Notes under the pieces: model-generated
Seen by the model: only the letters and a program-made list of their open reading frames with translations
The model's database searches: none
Told to the model about the DNA's origin: nothing
Origin: Peptococcaceae bacterium BRH_c8a
Lineage (GTDB): Bacteria > Bacillota > Desulfotomaculia > Desulfotomaculales > Desulfallaceae
Direction: 5' to 3'
Length of the DNA stretch: 64,000 nt
Assembly (NCBI GenBank): GCA_000961575.1
Contig: LADP01000024.1
Coordinates: 1-64,000 of the forward strand
Made by a program: the position numbers and the translations under genes
In this document: positions 1 to 8,616 of the stretch, one piece after another
How positions within the stretch are numbered: the first letter of the stretch is position 1
Layout of the letters: every line of letters starts with the position of its first letter

Positions 1-337
1 ATATCTTAGCGGAAACCTTGTGAAGATTGAGTTCATGATAGATCTGCTGGAGGAAAAGATAACCGCCGTTGAAGATGTGCTGTTGGTCTTTGGAAATTAA
101 TTTGGATGGTGAATACTTAACGATGACTTCACGCGATTGCTCTTTTTCTTTTTTGTTTAGCTCATCTATGTATGCTTTAGCCCATTTAATGGGTTCTTGC
201 CCATTTAGTTTTTCCTGTAATTCAGCAACCGTTCCCAACTTTTCAACAACTCTGGTAGAACGTTTACCGTTTTCGTAAACGGATTGTATGACATAAAGTG
301 AAGTAGCATTTTTAGACTTGGATATACTAAGTCGCAC
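1..337 (-). CDS. IS1634-family transposase, N-terminal part (runs off left edge)
   Basis: About 112 codons can be read leftwards from a GTG at 337 with no stop before the window edge. The protein begins VRLSISKSKNATSLYVIQS and continues with ENGKRSTRVVEKLGT, which I recognise as the usual N-terminus of IS1634-type DDE transposases; the catalytic domain lies outside the window. A GGAGG ribosome site sits at 349-353. The frame is intact as far as it is visible, so the element may be complete. It lies just upstream of the rpsF operon and reads away from it. The terminal inverted repeat cannot be placed with one end missing. Confidence 0.8.
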   Translation of the reverse strand, partial: MRLSISKSKNATSLYVIQSVYENGKRSTRVVEKLGTVAELQEKLNGQEPIKWAKAYIDELNKKEKEQSREVIVKYSPSKLISKDQQHIFNGGYLFLQQIYHELNLHKVSAKI

Positions 338-422
338 GGTAAGAAACCCCTCCAATCCCTTATATTATAACACATTACGCAAAATTACGCAACATCTATT
401 GGAGAAAATTTGACAGTTTTCC

Positions 423-455
423 AATAAAAAAAGCCCTGTTTTCAAGGCTTGCAGA
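423..455 (-). terminator. Hairpin with T-run upstream of the transposase
   Basis: Read on the minus strand, AAGCC and GGCTT arms flank a roughly 10-nt loop and are followed by a run of seven T. It would block transcripts entering the transposase from the right, a common arrangement in insertion sequences. The stem is short, so this is tentative. Confidence 0.4.
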
Positions 456-535
456 GATTTCTATATTAAAGCAAGTGTCAAAGACCCGTGTATATCAACG
501 TATAAACCTATTTTAGGCCATTTTGTCAACTTTCC

Positions 536-564
536 TTGCTCCAAGCAGGGTTATGTGCTATAAT
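536..564 (+). promoter_or_regulatory. Sigma-A promoter of the rpsF-ssb-rpsR operon
   Basis: TTGCTC at 536-541 and TATAAT at 559-564 are separated by 17 nt. They stand about 115 nt upstream of the rpsF start, with nothing else between the insertion sequence and this operon. Confidence 0.65.
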
Positions 565-679
565 TTGTTAGCCAAAAAATGCATATATTTGGCCTACCCT
601 GCTCTACGTGCTGGCGGATGCCACAGGCAAACCGCTGCTAAAAGTAGGGCCTTATGTCCATAGGGAGGAGGTGAACATC

Positions 680-967
680 GTGCGTGGGTACGAGCTGGTT
701 ATTATTATCAGACCCGACCTGGACGATGAAGCAACCGAGGCGGTAATTGAAAAGGTACGGTCCATGATTGAGAACAATGGTGGAGAAATTGTCAAGTTTG
801 ATAAGTGGGGCAAGCGCAGACTGGCCTACGAAATCAATGACTTGCGCGACGGTTTCTACGTTGTAATCAAATTCAAAGGCGAAGCCGCTGTGTCGGCTGA
901 ACTTGACCGGGTACTTAAAATTACCGATGCGGTATTGCGACACATGATAGTGCGTGAGGAAGAGTAG
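680..967 (+). CDS. rpsF: 30S ribosomal protein S6
   Basis: Small-subunit ribosomal protein S6, 95 residues, the usual length. It binds S18 in the platform of the 30S subunit. The GTG at 680 is chosen because the protein then starts [18 protein letters not shown], as S6 proteins do, and GGGAGGAGGTG sits 8 nt upstream; the frame is open further upstream but that part has no S6 similarity. It is first in the conserved order rpsF-ssb-rpsR, separated from ssb by 215 nt in which I see no gene. Confidence 0.95.
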   Translation: MRGYELVIIIRPDLDDEATEAVIEKVRSMIENNGGEIVKFDKWGKRRLAYEINDLRDGFYVVIKFKGEAAVSAELDRVLKITDAVLRHMIVREEE

Positions 968-1182
968 AACTAGTGCCTTGACTGTGATTAATTATTGCAC
1001 AATCCAGGTTATATATTCAGTTCATTCCTTGTAAAAAACCGTTTTGAGGCGGCACTAGGTATCAAAGGGGTGCAGTTAATCACAAAAACTCCGGTGTGTA
1101 TTTTTTATTTTAAAGATACATTAGCCCTTGTTTTTGCACTATTACTGTACAAAATAAAAAACGCTCAAGGCGGTGACTTTTA

Positions 1183-1602
1183 ATGTTAAATAAAGTAATC
1201 TTGATTGGCCGGTTGGCTCAGGATCCCGAATTGCGCTATACGCCTAGCGGTGCGCCCGTGGCCAGCTTTGCGCTGGCGGTTGAGCGCACTTTTACCACCA
1301 AACAGGGGGAAAGAGAAACCGATTTCATCAATATTGTAGTTTGGCAAAAGTTAGCAGAAAACTGCGCCAACCATTTGGGTAAGGGCAGACTGGTAGCGGT
1401 AGATGGCAGACTCCAAATTCGTTCTTACGATGACAACCAGGGTATTAGACGCAAGGCTGCCGAAGTTGTGGCCAACGATGTCCGTTTTTTGGACTGGCCC
1501 AAGGAAGGCCGTGAAACACCTGTTGCTGCTGGCGGTAGTAAGGCCAGTGGGGAAGGTTTTGCCAGTGAGATTAGTTTTAATGAGGAGGAAATTCCTTTTT
1601 AA
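1183..1602 (+). CDS. ssb: Single-stranded DNA-binding protein
   Basis: SSB, 139 residues: an N-terminal OB fold (about 1-105, opening [20 protein letters not shown]) that coats single-stranded DNA, a short flexible glycine/serine-rich linker, and the acidic tip EEEIPF that docks partner proteins of replication and repair. The linker is short compared with many SSBs. It sits between the two ribosomal genes in the standard Firmicute arrangement and is followed 15 nt later by rpsR. GGCGGTGA lies just upstream of the ATG. Confidence 0.96.
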   Translation: MLNKVILIGRLAQDPELRYTPSGAPVASFALAVERTFTTKQGERETDFINIVVWQKLAENCANHLGKGRLVAVDGRLQIRSYDDNQGIRRKAAEVVANDVRFLDWPKEGRETPVAAGGSKASGEGFASEISFNEEEIPF

Positions 1603-1617
1603 GGGGTGTGTGTTAGT

Positions 1618-1848
1618 ATGAGACGTGAACGTGGTCGTCGGGGCAAAAAAAGGATCTGCAGTTTTTGTGTGGATAAGATGCAAGCTGTAGACTACAAGGA
1701 TGTGTCCCGTTTAAAAAAATATATCACTGAGAGGGGTAAAATACTCCCCCGCCGTATTTCCGGTAACTGTGCCCGGCATCAGCGGATGATGACGTTGGCA
1801 GTTAAACGGGCTCGGAACATAGCACTTTTACCGTTTACATTGGAGTAA
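1618..1848 (+). CDS. rpsR: 30S ribosomal protein S18
   Basis: S18, 76 residues, partner of S6 in the 30S subunit. The start at 1618 ([17 protein letters not shown]) follows an AAGGGGTG ribosome site; an upstream in-frame GTG would add four unsupported residues. CSFC near the N-terminus together with NCARH near residue 60 indicates the zinc-binding (C+) form of S18. The basic C-terminal region [12 protein letters not shown] is typical. It is the last gene of the operon, closed by the hairpin at 1870-1905. Confidence 0.96.
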   Translation: MRRERGRRGKKRICSFCVDKMQAVDYKDVSRLKKYITERGKILPRRISGNCARHQRMMTLAVKRARNIALLPFTLE

Positions 1849-1869
1849 AAATTATTATAGATTTATTTG

Positions 1870-1905
1870 AAGGCAGGGGCAGTGTTATATCCCCTGCCTT
1901 TATTA
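1870..1905 (+). terminator. Terminator after rpsR
   Basis: Perfect 8-bp GC-rich stem (GGCAGGGG and CCCCTGCC, 1872-1898) followed by TTTATTA. It ends the rpsF-ssb-rpsR transcript. The rest of 1906-2152 holds no gene I can see, only an AT-rich leader for the next gene. Confidence 0.75.
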
Positions 1906-2152
1906 CTTCTGGCACCTGGGGTAACAAATAACAGGGCCCGTCAGCGGCTTACGGGAAGGAAATTAGGCCGGTGCGCAGAAATATAGAACAGTTCAAGCAT
2001 GAGTCCAAAGTTTAAAGCCGAAGGTTATACAAAAAATTTGAAACTGTTAAAGCTTTTTGACTTTTGTAATTTGGATAGAATTAGCTATGGTAATAATTGA
2101 TTTTTAACCTTTGACTTTAACCAAAAGTTTTTGTTGGCTTTGAGGTGATTCC

Positions 2153-3115
2153 TTGTTTCCTGCTGATAAGCGTCCTAATTATGTCGAAACCATGGCTGTA
2201 GTGACGGTTACTGTGTTGCTCGGTTTGCTGACCCTAGTGGTACCGTTGTCTTTTCTAGCTATTTTGTTATTGCCTCTACCCATGGTTTACTTAATTGTTA
2301 AAAGGGATCTTAACCAGGGTTTGTTGGCGCTGGTGCTCGTAGCTGTATTTGTTTTTCTGGCCGTTGGAAATGTGTCGCTGATTTTACTGCTGCTGTTGCA
2401 TATTGGACCTCCGGCTGTTGTTATTGGCCTGTTAATTAAAAACAAGGTTTCTGTTGGAAAAAGCGTTTACGTGCTTTTTTTCTGGGCGCTGGTTGTGGCT
2501 GGCATTAATCTTTCATATTTAACTGCATCCGGGGTTGCCGGGTTTGATAATGCTACCGGGGAAATCAATGCAGTGGTTGATCAAATGTCCGAACGCTACT
2601 TGGAAAGCGATACCACCAATGACTCTGAACGACAGCAATTAATGCACCTGACGGAACAAATTGCCCGCCAGGTGTGGCTTTTTTTGCCCGGCATGGTGAT
2701 TGTCTGGACTTATACGGCCACATTAGGCACTTTTTTTATTGCTAGACGATTGCTGGGAGGCTTGGGTTATGCTATGCCCGGGGGAAGCCCATTTTCTCGG
2801 TGGTGTCTCCCCTGGTATTCCATTTGGCTGGTGATTACAGGCCTGGCCTTGACGTTGGCAGGCGAAGAGTTTTCCATTGCCTGGACCGGTGTGCTGGGTA
2901 AAAACATACTTTTTGTTTCCGCTTTTATTTTTTTTGTACTGGGTATATCCGTAATGGTGTATTTATTCCAGGTGTGGAAAATGGCGCGGATTGTGAAGAT
3001 TATAATAGCAGTTATAATAGTGATGTACCTACCATTTATTATTCTGGCCCTCGGTGTGGTTGACCCTGTCGCCAATGTGCGTCGACTGTCCGGCGACGGC
3101 AGTGAGGGGAAATAA
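2153..3115 (+). CDS. DUF2232 (YybS-like) multi-pass membrane protein
   Basis: 320-residue integral membrane protein with about eight hydrophobic segments. Two hydrophobic stretches cover residues 13-75, and a long soluble loop rich in acidic residues and serine/threonine lies around 135-170. Size, topology and position between rpsR and rplI match the YybS/DUF2232 family of Firmicutes; the molecular function is not known. The TTG start at 2153 has TGAGGTGATT a few bases upstream. The C-terminus is short and charged. Family call moderately firm; no function proposed. Confidence 0.75.
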   Translation: MFPADKRPNYVETMAVVTVTVLLGLLTLVVPLSFLAILLLPLPMVYLIVKRDLNQGLLALVLVAVFVFLAVGNVSLILLLLLHIGPPAVVIGLLIKNKVSVGKSVYVLFFWALVVAGINLSYLTASGVAGFDNATGEINAVVDQMSERYLESDTTNDSERQQLMHLTEQIARQVWLFLPGMVIVWTYTATLGTFFIARRLLGGLGYAMPGGSPFSRWCLPWYSIWLVITGLALTLAGEEFSIAWTGVLGKNILFVSAFIFFVLGISVMVYLFQVWKMARIVKIIIAVIIVMYLPFIILALGVVDPVANVRRLSGDGSEGK

Positions 3116-3116
3116 G

Positions 3117-3265
3117 GAAAGGGGACACACCTCAACTTATGGGTCAATCTTTGGGGTAGAGGAATGTCCCCAACGTATAAAGGGGACACACCTCAGCTAA
3201 ATAAGGTATGGGGACACACCTCAACTTATGGGTCAGGCTTTGGGGTAGAGGAATGTCCCCGATAA
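3117..3265. repeat. Tandem GGGGACA...TGTCCCC palindromic repeats
   Basis: Two copies of an imperfect palindrome: each opens GGGGACACACCTCAACTTAT and closes GAGGAATGTCCCC, with a partial third opening segment (GGGGACACACCTCAGC) between them. The unit recurs near 44180-44258, including the shared GAGGAATGTCCCCAACGTAT. It fills the gap between the DUF2232 gene and rplI and looks like a small non-autonomous dispersed element rather than a terminator, since there is no T-run. Confidence 0.8.
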
Positions 3266-3305
3266 CTTGGGTTCGAGGATGCCCCTAATGAGGGAGGTTG
3301 TATAA

Positions 3306-3752
3306 ATGCGGGTTATATTGTTGGAAGATGTAAAAAAGCTTGGTCAGAAGGGCGACGTGGTGAATGTGGCCGAAGGACACGCCCGGAATTTTCTTATTCC
3401 CCGGGGGCTGGCCGCTGAAGCTACCCAGGGCAAGATTAATGAACTGGACAGGCAAAATCAAATTAAAGCCAATAAGCACAAGAAGGCCGAAGAAGATGCG
3501 CGGCTGTTAGGCCAGCGGATGGACGGCCTGAAGGTAACCATGTCCGCCAAGGTGGGTGACGCCGGCAAATTATTTGGGGCCATTAGCAGCAAGGACATAG
3601 CTGATGCAGTCAAAAAGCAACATGGCCTCAGCATGGATAAGAGAAAGATTTTGCTTGAATCGCCCATTAAAATGCTGGGTGTGCATGATGTAGCGGTGAA
3701 ACTACATCCGCTGGTACAGGTGAGCATCATGATTGAAGTGGTGGCAGAATAA
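3306..3752 (+). CDS. rplI: 50S ribosomal protein L9
   Basis: L9, 148 residues, the usual size. The N-terminal RNA-binding domain (MRVILLEDVKKLGQKGDVVNV, then the glycine-rich VAEGHARNFLIPRGLA) is followed by the long connecting helix (about 45-80) and the C-terminal domain with the GKLFGAISSKDIADA motif. It binds 23S rRNA at the base of the L1 stalk. AGGGAGG lies about 9 nt before the ATG. It is followed 32 nt later by lonC. Confidence 0.97.
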   Translation: MRVILLEDVKKLGQKGDVVNVAEGHARNFLIPRGLAAEATQGKINELDRQNQIKANKHKKAEEDARLLGQRMDGLKVTMSAKVGDAGKLFGAISSKDIADAVKKQHGLSMDKRKILLESPIKMLGVHDVAVKLHPLVQVSIMIEVVAE

Positions 3753-3784
3753 TATTTGTTACGGGCCGGCGCTGAAAGGAGCAA

Positions 3785-5716
3785 TTGAAATCGATGAAAA
3801 GCTTCCTAAAAAAAATCAAAATCAAAAGCGAACCGGGTACCAAATTTAAAGAGCAGGATCAACTACTGAGGCAAGTTAATTCACTTTTTAATGTATTAGC
3901 TGATATCTACGGCTCAGACAAGATAGTATTGCGGGCAGGTAAAATGAACGTATTACAAATGATGCGCTCCGAATACCTACCTGAGCGGGTACTGGCCTTG
4001 CAGAAACTGGTTTTTGAAGACCCTACGCTGGACACAATACCTGAACCGGATAAGCTGCCGGAGTTATTGGACCTAATTGAGGATGAGATAGCTGATATTA
4101 TTGCCAGGCGTACGGTAGAGGACGAACTGGACAAAAAAATTAACGAGCGCATGCAGCAGCGGCACGAAGATTATGTACAGGAAATCAAAATGCAGATCGT
4201 CAAAGAAAACGCAGGTTCGGAGAATGCTCAGACGCTTAAAAAACTGGCTATCTTGGAAAAATTGGAGCAAAAGAACCTGGTTAGCTCGGCCATGGATGTG
4301 TTAAGGCCTGCCAGTATTAAAGAAATCGTAGGCCAGGAACGACCGGTGCGGGCGTTGCTTTCCAAACTAGCTTCACCGTTCCCGCAGCACATATTGCTTT
4401 ATGGGCCACCCGGGGTGGGTAAAACCACTGCCGCCAGACTGGCTTTGGAAGCGGCCCGGGCCACGACCCACAGCCCATTTGAACAGGAAGCGCCTTTTAT
4501 AGAGGTGAACGGTACAACATTGCGCTGGGATCCGCGTGAGGTGACCAACCCACTGCTGGGTTCTGTACATGATCCTATCTACCAGGGGGCGCGGCGGGAT
4601 CTAGCCGATACAGGAACCCCGGAACCTAAACCCGGGCTGGTAACTGATGCTCACGGCGGAGTGCTTTTTATCGATGAAGTGGGGGAAATGGATCCTATAT
4701 TACAAAATAAACTGCTTAAAGTGCTGGAAGACAAACGGGTCTTTTTTGAGTCGTCTTACTATGACCCTACGGAAACCAATATCCCCCAGTACATTAAGAA
4801 ACTTTTCGAATCAGGCGCTCCTGCCGATTTCATCCTAATCGGCGCTACCACCAGAGACCCGGAAGAGATTAACCCGGCCATTCGCAGCCGTTGTGCGGAG
4901 ATTTTCTTTGACCCTCTTACTCCGCAGGATATTCGTGAAATCGTATTGCAGGCCGCCCAAAAATTAGATGTGTCTATGGAAAACGGTGTGGAAAGCGTAA
5001 TTGCCGAGTACACCATTGAAGGCCGTAAAGCGGTAAGTATACTCGCCGATGCTTTTGCGCTGGCTTGCCAGCGGTCTTGTGGCAGGCAGGGCGCCTCCAT
5101 AGCGCTGTCGGATATTTATGAGGTAATTCAAGTTAGCCGCCTGACTCCTTACGTAACCAGACGGGCCTCATTGAATGGTGAAGTGGGTCGCATTTTCGGT
5201 TTGGGTGTAGCAGGCTTTTTGGGCTCGGCGCTGGAGATAGAGGCGGTGGTGTTCCCGGCCCGCAGGGAAAGCGGCGGGGTAATCCGGTTTAACGAAACTG
5301 CTGGCAGCATGGCCAGGGATTCGGTGTTCAACGCCGCCTCGGTGCTGCGCAGACTCACCGGTCGAGACCTGCATGAATTTGATGTGCATGTTAACGTTGT
5401 CGGCGGTGGTCGCATTGACGGCCCTTCGGCGGGGGTGGCCATATGCCTGGCCCTGTACAGTGCACTGGAAAACCGCACTATACCCCAAAACATTGCTGTA
5501 ACCGGCGAACTCTCTATCCAGGGCCTGATTAGGGCTGTGGGTGGGGTGCCGGAAAAGATTTATGGAGCCAAACAGTGCGGCATCGACACTGTCTTTGTAC
5601 CACAGGAAAATGAAAACGATATCCCCGGTGATACCAGGGGCATTAAAGTTATTCCCGTGCAAAACGTGGAAGAAATTATAGGTCACATTTTTCCCGCAGC
5701 ACCAAATGTTAATTAA
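3785..5716 (+). CDS. lonC: Sporulation-type Lon family ATP-dependent protease (LonC)
   Basis: 643-residue Lon paralogue lacking the large LonA N-terminal domain. The N-terminal 180 residues are charged and helical. The AAA+ module has Walker A GPPGVGKT at 207-214, Walker B VLFIDE near 293-298 and arginine-finger-type RSRC near 367-370. The C-terminal protease domain carries the Ser-Lys dyad (DGPSAG, Ser548; Lys591). The LonB/LonC subfamily is confined to endospore formers. Position between rplI and dnaB is typical for Desulfotomaculum-like genomes. The TTG at 3785 lies only 3 nt from AAAGGAG; the ATG at 3794 (residue 4) is an alternative start. Confidence 0.88.
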   Translation: MKSMKSFLKKIKIKSEPGTKFKEQDQLLRQVNSLFNVLADIYGSDKIVLRAGKMNVLQMMRSEYLPERVLALQKLVFEDPTLDTIPEPDKLPELLDLIEDEIADIIARRTVEDELDKKINERMQQRHEDYVQEIKMQIVKENAGSENAQTLKKLAILEKLEQKNLVSSAMDVLRPASIKEIVGQERPVRALLSKLASPFPQHILLYGPPGVGKTTAARLALEAARATTHSPFEQEAPFIEVNGTTLRWDPREVTNPLLGSVHDPIYQGARRDLADTGTPEPKPGLVTDAHGGVLFIDEVGEMDPILQNKLLKVLEDKRVFFESSYYDPTETNIPQYIKKLFESGAPADFILIGATTRDPEEINPAIRSRCAEIFFDPLTPQDIREIVLQAAQKLDVSMENGVESVIAEYTIEGRKAVSILADAFALACQRSCGRQGASIALSDIYEVIQVSRLTPYVTRRASLNGEVGRIFGLGVAGFLGSALEIEAVVFPARRESGGVIRFNETAGSMARDSVFNAASVLRRLTGRDLHEFDVHVNVVGGGRIDGPSAGVAICLALYSALENRTIPQNIAVTGELSIQGLIRAVGGVPEKIYGAKQCGIDTVFVPQENENDIPGDTRGIKVIPVQNVEEIIGHIFPAAPNVN

Positions 5717-5740
5717 TTAATAGCTTAACGTAAAATAATA

Positions 5741-5830
5741 CAGGAATCAGGAGTCCATAATTCAGGAGTCAGAATAACAGAACGGTTTCCCTCGATTCTA
5801 ATTATCTGACTCCTGACTCCTGAATACCTG
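5741..5830. repeat. Intergenic palindrome, GACTCCTGACTCC family
   Basis: Left side CAGGAATCAGGAGTC and TCAGGAGTCAGAATAA, right side TTATCTGACTCCTGACTCC followed by TGAATACCTG. The arms are built of short repeated GGAGTCAG units around a unique core. It fills the gap between lonC and dnaB. Relatives occur at 16594-16680, 35167-35300 and 62140-62378 with unrelated cores. Confidence 0.8.
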
Positions 5831-5854
5831 TTTTCCGGGCAGGTGTACGCATTT

Positions 5855-8479
5855 ATGTGGGATAAGGTACCTCCCCACAATATAGACGCCGAACAATCGG
5901 TGCTGGGCGCAGTGTTTTTGGATAACTTAGCCATTCCCAAAGTGGTGCGTCACATACGTGCAGAGGATTTCTACATGGAATCCCATCGGGTAATTTTCGA
6001 AATTATCCTCGAGTTGGAGGAAGGCGGTCATGCCGCCGACTTGGTAACCGTCACTGATATCCTGCGCCGCAAGGGCGAATTGGAGAAGGTGGGGGGCATT
6101 TCTTACGTGGCCACCCTGGCCAATATCGCGCCTACCGCTGCCAACGCTGAATATTACGCCCAAATTGTTGAAGAGAAGGCTTTGCTGCGTAATTTAATTA
6201 ATTTGGCCACCCGTATTGCAGGTATGGGTTACGAAGGTGGCGAGGATGCCGAACGCCTGATGGAAGAAGCGGAAAGAATGCTGATGGAACTTGGTTCCCG
6301 CCGCACTTCCACGGTATTCACCGAAATTAAAGATATCCTTAAAGATGCCTTCAAACAACTGGAATACCTTTACAAACACAAGGGTGAAATTACCGGAGTG
6401 CCCACCGGGTATACGGATCTGGACAGGATCTGCCAGGGATTCCAGCCCAACGATTTGATTATCGTAGCTGCCCGCCCTTCCATGGGTAAAACAAGTTTCG
6501 GCCTTTGTGTAGCCTACCAGGCAGCAGTCCAGACCGGCAAACCGGTGGCTGTGTTTAGCCTGGAGATGTCCAAGGAACAGTTGGTGCAGCGGATGCTCTG
6601 CGCCGAGGCCAAGGTGGATCATCATAAGCTGCGCAGAGGGGAAATGGGCGAGGAAGACTGGGTGAAACTGGCCCGTCAGGCCAGGGAAATGGCCAGGTTG
6701 CCCATATTTATCGATGACTCGGGCATGCTTACCGCGCGTCAGTTAAGGGCCAAATCAAGGCAAATTTACATGGAAAAGGGCCTGGGGTTAATCGTTATTG
6801 ATTACCTGCAGTTGATGCACGGTGGTAAGCGGACGGAAAACCGGCAGCAGGAAATTGCAGATATATCACGCTCCTTAAAGAGCCTGGCTAAGGAATTGAA
6901 TGTACCTGTGGTGGCGCTGGCTCAACTCAGCCGTTCGGTGGAGCAGCGCCAGGACAAACGACCCCAGTTGTCCGATTTAAGGGAAAGTGGGTGTCTGGCT
7001 GGCGAATCGCTTGTGCAAATGTCTAATGGTGAACGTATTCCAATAATGAATTTAAGCACCAGAAATGACACCTCTCAAGTTATGGCCTTAAATGAAACAA
7101 CATGGAAACTGGAACCGGCTAAAATACGCAAAGTATGGTGCACAGGCACAAAGCTGGTTTTTCGGCTTGTTACTAAATCAGGCAGGGAAATTAGGGCTAC
7201 AGCCAACCACAAGTTTCGTACTGTAGAAGGCTGGAAACGCCTTGACCAGCTTAAACTAGGTGACCATCTAGCATTGCCCCGTTCATGGGAAAGGCTGCTT
7301 AAAAAGGCAACAATGACAGAGGCAGAAGTATCACTACTTGGACACCTAATCGGGGACGGTTGTACTTTACCAAGACACGCCGTACAATACACTTCTAATG
7401 AAATTGAACTGGCTAAAACGGTTGCAGATTTAGCTAAGGATGTTTTTGGAGAGTTAGTAATACCACGTATTGAACGGCAAAGCACCTGGTGGCAAGTATA
7501 TCTAGTTGCGTCATCACATTTAACTCATGGTAACCGAAACCCTGTTGCTAAATGGTTAGATAGTTTAGGGGTTTGGGGATATCGTTCACATGAGAAGAGA
7601 GTTCCTCAAAAGGTATTTCAACAACCGGTGGAAATAATCAATAAATTTTTACGTCATTTATGGGTAACCGATGGTACATTAGGCGTTGTTGGGCACAAGA
7701 AACCCAGACCAGTAATATACTATGCAACAAGTAGTAAGATGATGGCTTATGACATTCAGCATCTACTTCTGCACTGTGGGATAATTTCAGTTATTCATCG
7801 TGTTCCACAACGCGGAAAGGGTCGCGATCAATGGCATGTTGTTGTAACTGGAAAGCCTAACATTATTAAGTTTATTAATGAAATAGGAACTATTGGTGTA
7901 AAAGCAAAAAGAATTAAATCTATTTTAGATTTCTATCGATCCCGTGAGCATATACCTAATAATGATATTATACCTGCAACCGTCTGGCGTACTTTAGTTG
8001 ATCCTGCTAGGCGTGAAATGGGATTGAGTCAGCGCAGCATGCAGTGCATGTTAGGGGTTTCTTATTGCGGCTCAACGTTATATAAGCATAATTTAAGTCG
8101 GAAAAGGGCATCTACAGTAGCTCAAGTAGTACAAAACGAATTCCTTAACCGGCTTAGTAATAGCGATGTCTTCTGGGATCGTATTATCAGCATCGAACCT
8201 GAAGGTATGGAAAGGGTTTATGACTTAGAAATTCCCGGTTACCATAACTTCATAGCTGATGATGTTGTTGTTCACAATTCACTAGAGCAGGATGCGGACG
8301 TGGTGATGTTTATCTACCGGGACGAGTACTACAACCCGGACACAGAAAAGGCTTCGATAGCTGATATAATTGTCGCCAAGCAGAGGAACGGCCCTACGGG
8401 GACGGTGGAGTTGGGCTTTATTAAGGAATTTACCCGGTTTGTAAACCTGGCCCGGCGCAGCGAGCGGGAACAGGAGTAG
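5855..8479 (+). CDS. dnaB: Replicative DNA helicase DnaB, interrupted by an intein
   Basis: 874-residue precursor that would give a helicase of about 445 residues after protein splicing, the normal DnaB length. N-extein: MWDKVPPHNIDAEQSVLGA primase-binding domain, then the RecA-like ATPase domain with Walker A ARPSMGKTSF and the DYLQLMHG strand. The intein lies between DLRESG and SLEQDADVVMF, so splicing rebuilds the conserved RESGSLEQDAD motif. ATG 5855 gives the standard DnaB N-terminus; a GTG at 5843 would add four residues. DnaB unwinds DNA at the replication fork and loads with DnaG. If splicing fails the cell would have no helicase from this gene. Confidence 0.95.
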   Translation: MWDKVPPHNIDAEQSVLGAVFLDNLAIPKVVRHIRAEDFYMESHRVIFEIILELEEGGHAADLVTVTDILRRKGELEKVGGISYVATLANIAPTAANAEYYAQIVEEKALLRNLINLATRIAGMGYEGGEDAERLMEEAERMLMELGSRRTSTVFTEIKDILKDAFKQLEYLYKHKGEITGVPTGYTDLDRICQGFQPNDLIIVAARPSMGKTSFGLCVAYQAAVQTGKPVAVFSLEMSKEQLVQRMLCAEAKVDHHKLRRGEMGEEDWVKLARQAREMARLPIFIDDSGMLTARQLRAKSRQIYMEKGLGLIVIDYLQLMHGGKRTENRQQEIADISRSLKSLAKELNVPVVALAQLSRSVEQRQDKRPQLSDLRESGCLAGESLVQMSNGERIPIMNLSTRNDTSQVMALNETTWKLEPAKIRKVWCTGTKLVFRLVTKSGREIRATANHKFRTVEGWKRLDQLKLGDHLALPRSWERLLKKATMTEAEVSLLGHLIGDGCTLPRHAVQYTSNEIELAKTVADLAKDVFGELVIPRIERQSTWWQVYLVASSHLTHGNRNPVAKWLDSLGVWGYRSHEKRVPQKVFQQPVEIINKFLRHLWVTDGTLGVVGHKKPRPVIYYATSSKMMAYDIQHLLLHCGIISVIHRVPQRGKGRDQWHVVVTGKPNIIKFINEIGTIGVKAKRIKSILDFYRSREHIPNNDIIPATVWRTLVDPARREMGLSQRSMQCMLGVSYCGSTLYKHNLSRKRASTVAQVVQNEFLNRLSNSDVFWDRIISIEPEGMERVYDLEIPGYHNFIADDVVVHNSLEQDADVVMFIYRDEYYNPDTEKASIADIIVAKQRNGPTGTVELGFIKEFTRFVNLARRSEREQE
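6992..8278 (+). mobile_element. DnaB intein with LAGLIDADG homing endonuclease
   Basis: 429-residue in-frame insertion. Splicing blocks are visible: Cys1 in CLAGESLVQM (block A), the GREIRATANHKFRT region with the TxxH motif (block B), YDLEIPGYHNFIADDVVV (block F) and terminal His-Asn followed by +1 Ser (block G). Two dodecapeptides, LLGHLIGDGCTL and FLRHLWVTDGTLG, mark a LAGLIDADG endonuclease, so this is a full-length intein and not a mini-intein. The DNA is clearly more AT-rich than the flanking exteins, which suggests acquisition by transfer. All nucleophiles needed for splicing are present, so it is probably active in splicing. Confidence 0.93.
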
Positions 8480-8482
8480 GCG

Positions 8483-8565
8483 TTAGTGCCAGGTGTTGCA
8501 AGTTGCAAATTGAAAGCTACAAAATGCGCATCTTACAATTTGCAACTTGCAACACCTGGCACTAA
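8483..8565. repeat. Perfect 30-bp inverted repeat behind dnaB
   Basis: Arms at 8483-8512 and 8536-8565 are exact reverse complements over 30 bp with a 23-nt spacer, built around GTGCCAGGTGTTGCAAGTTG. There is no T-run after the hairpin, so it is not a classical terminator, although the RNA would fold very stably directly after the dnaB stop. It may be a dispersed repeat unit. Confidence 0.85.
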
Positions 8566-8581
8566 ATCTAACGGCCTGACC

Positions 8582-8611
8582 TTGACAAAATAAGTTCTGT
8601 TTTGATAGTAT
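8582..8611 (+). promoter_or_regulatory. Sigma-A promoter of the flavoprotein-purA unit
   Basis: Consensus TTGACA at 8582-8587 and TAGTAT at 8606-8611, spacing 18 nt. It would start a transcript near 8618, at the first base of the structured leader. Confidence 0.7.
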
Positions 8612-8616
8612 GGTAT

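Noticed and set aside
995-1183. 62-codon frame between rpsF and ssb
   Set aside because: No ribosome site and no family features, and it is low in sequence complexity; the ssb start lies at its end. Treated as non-coding.
5168-5686. 172-codon antisense frame within lonC
   Set aside because: Fully inside a well-supported gene; no protein family resemblance. Shadow of codon bias.
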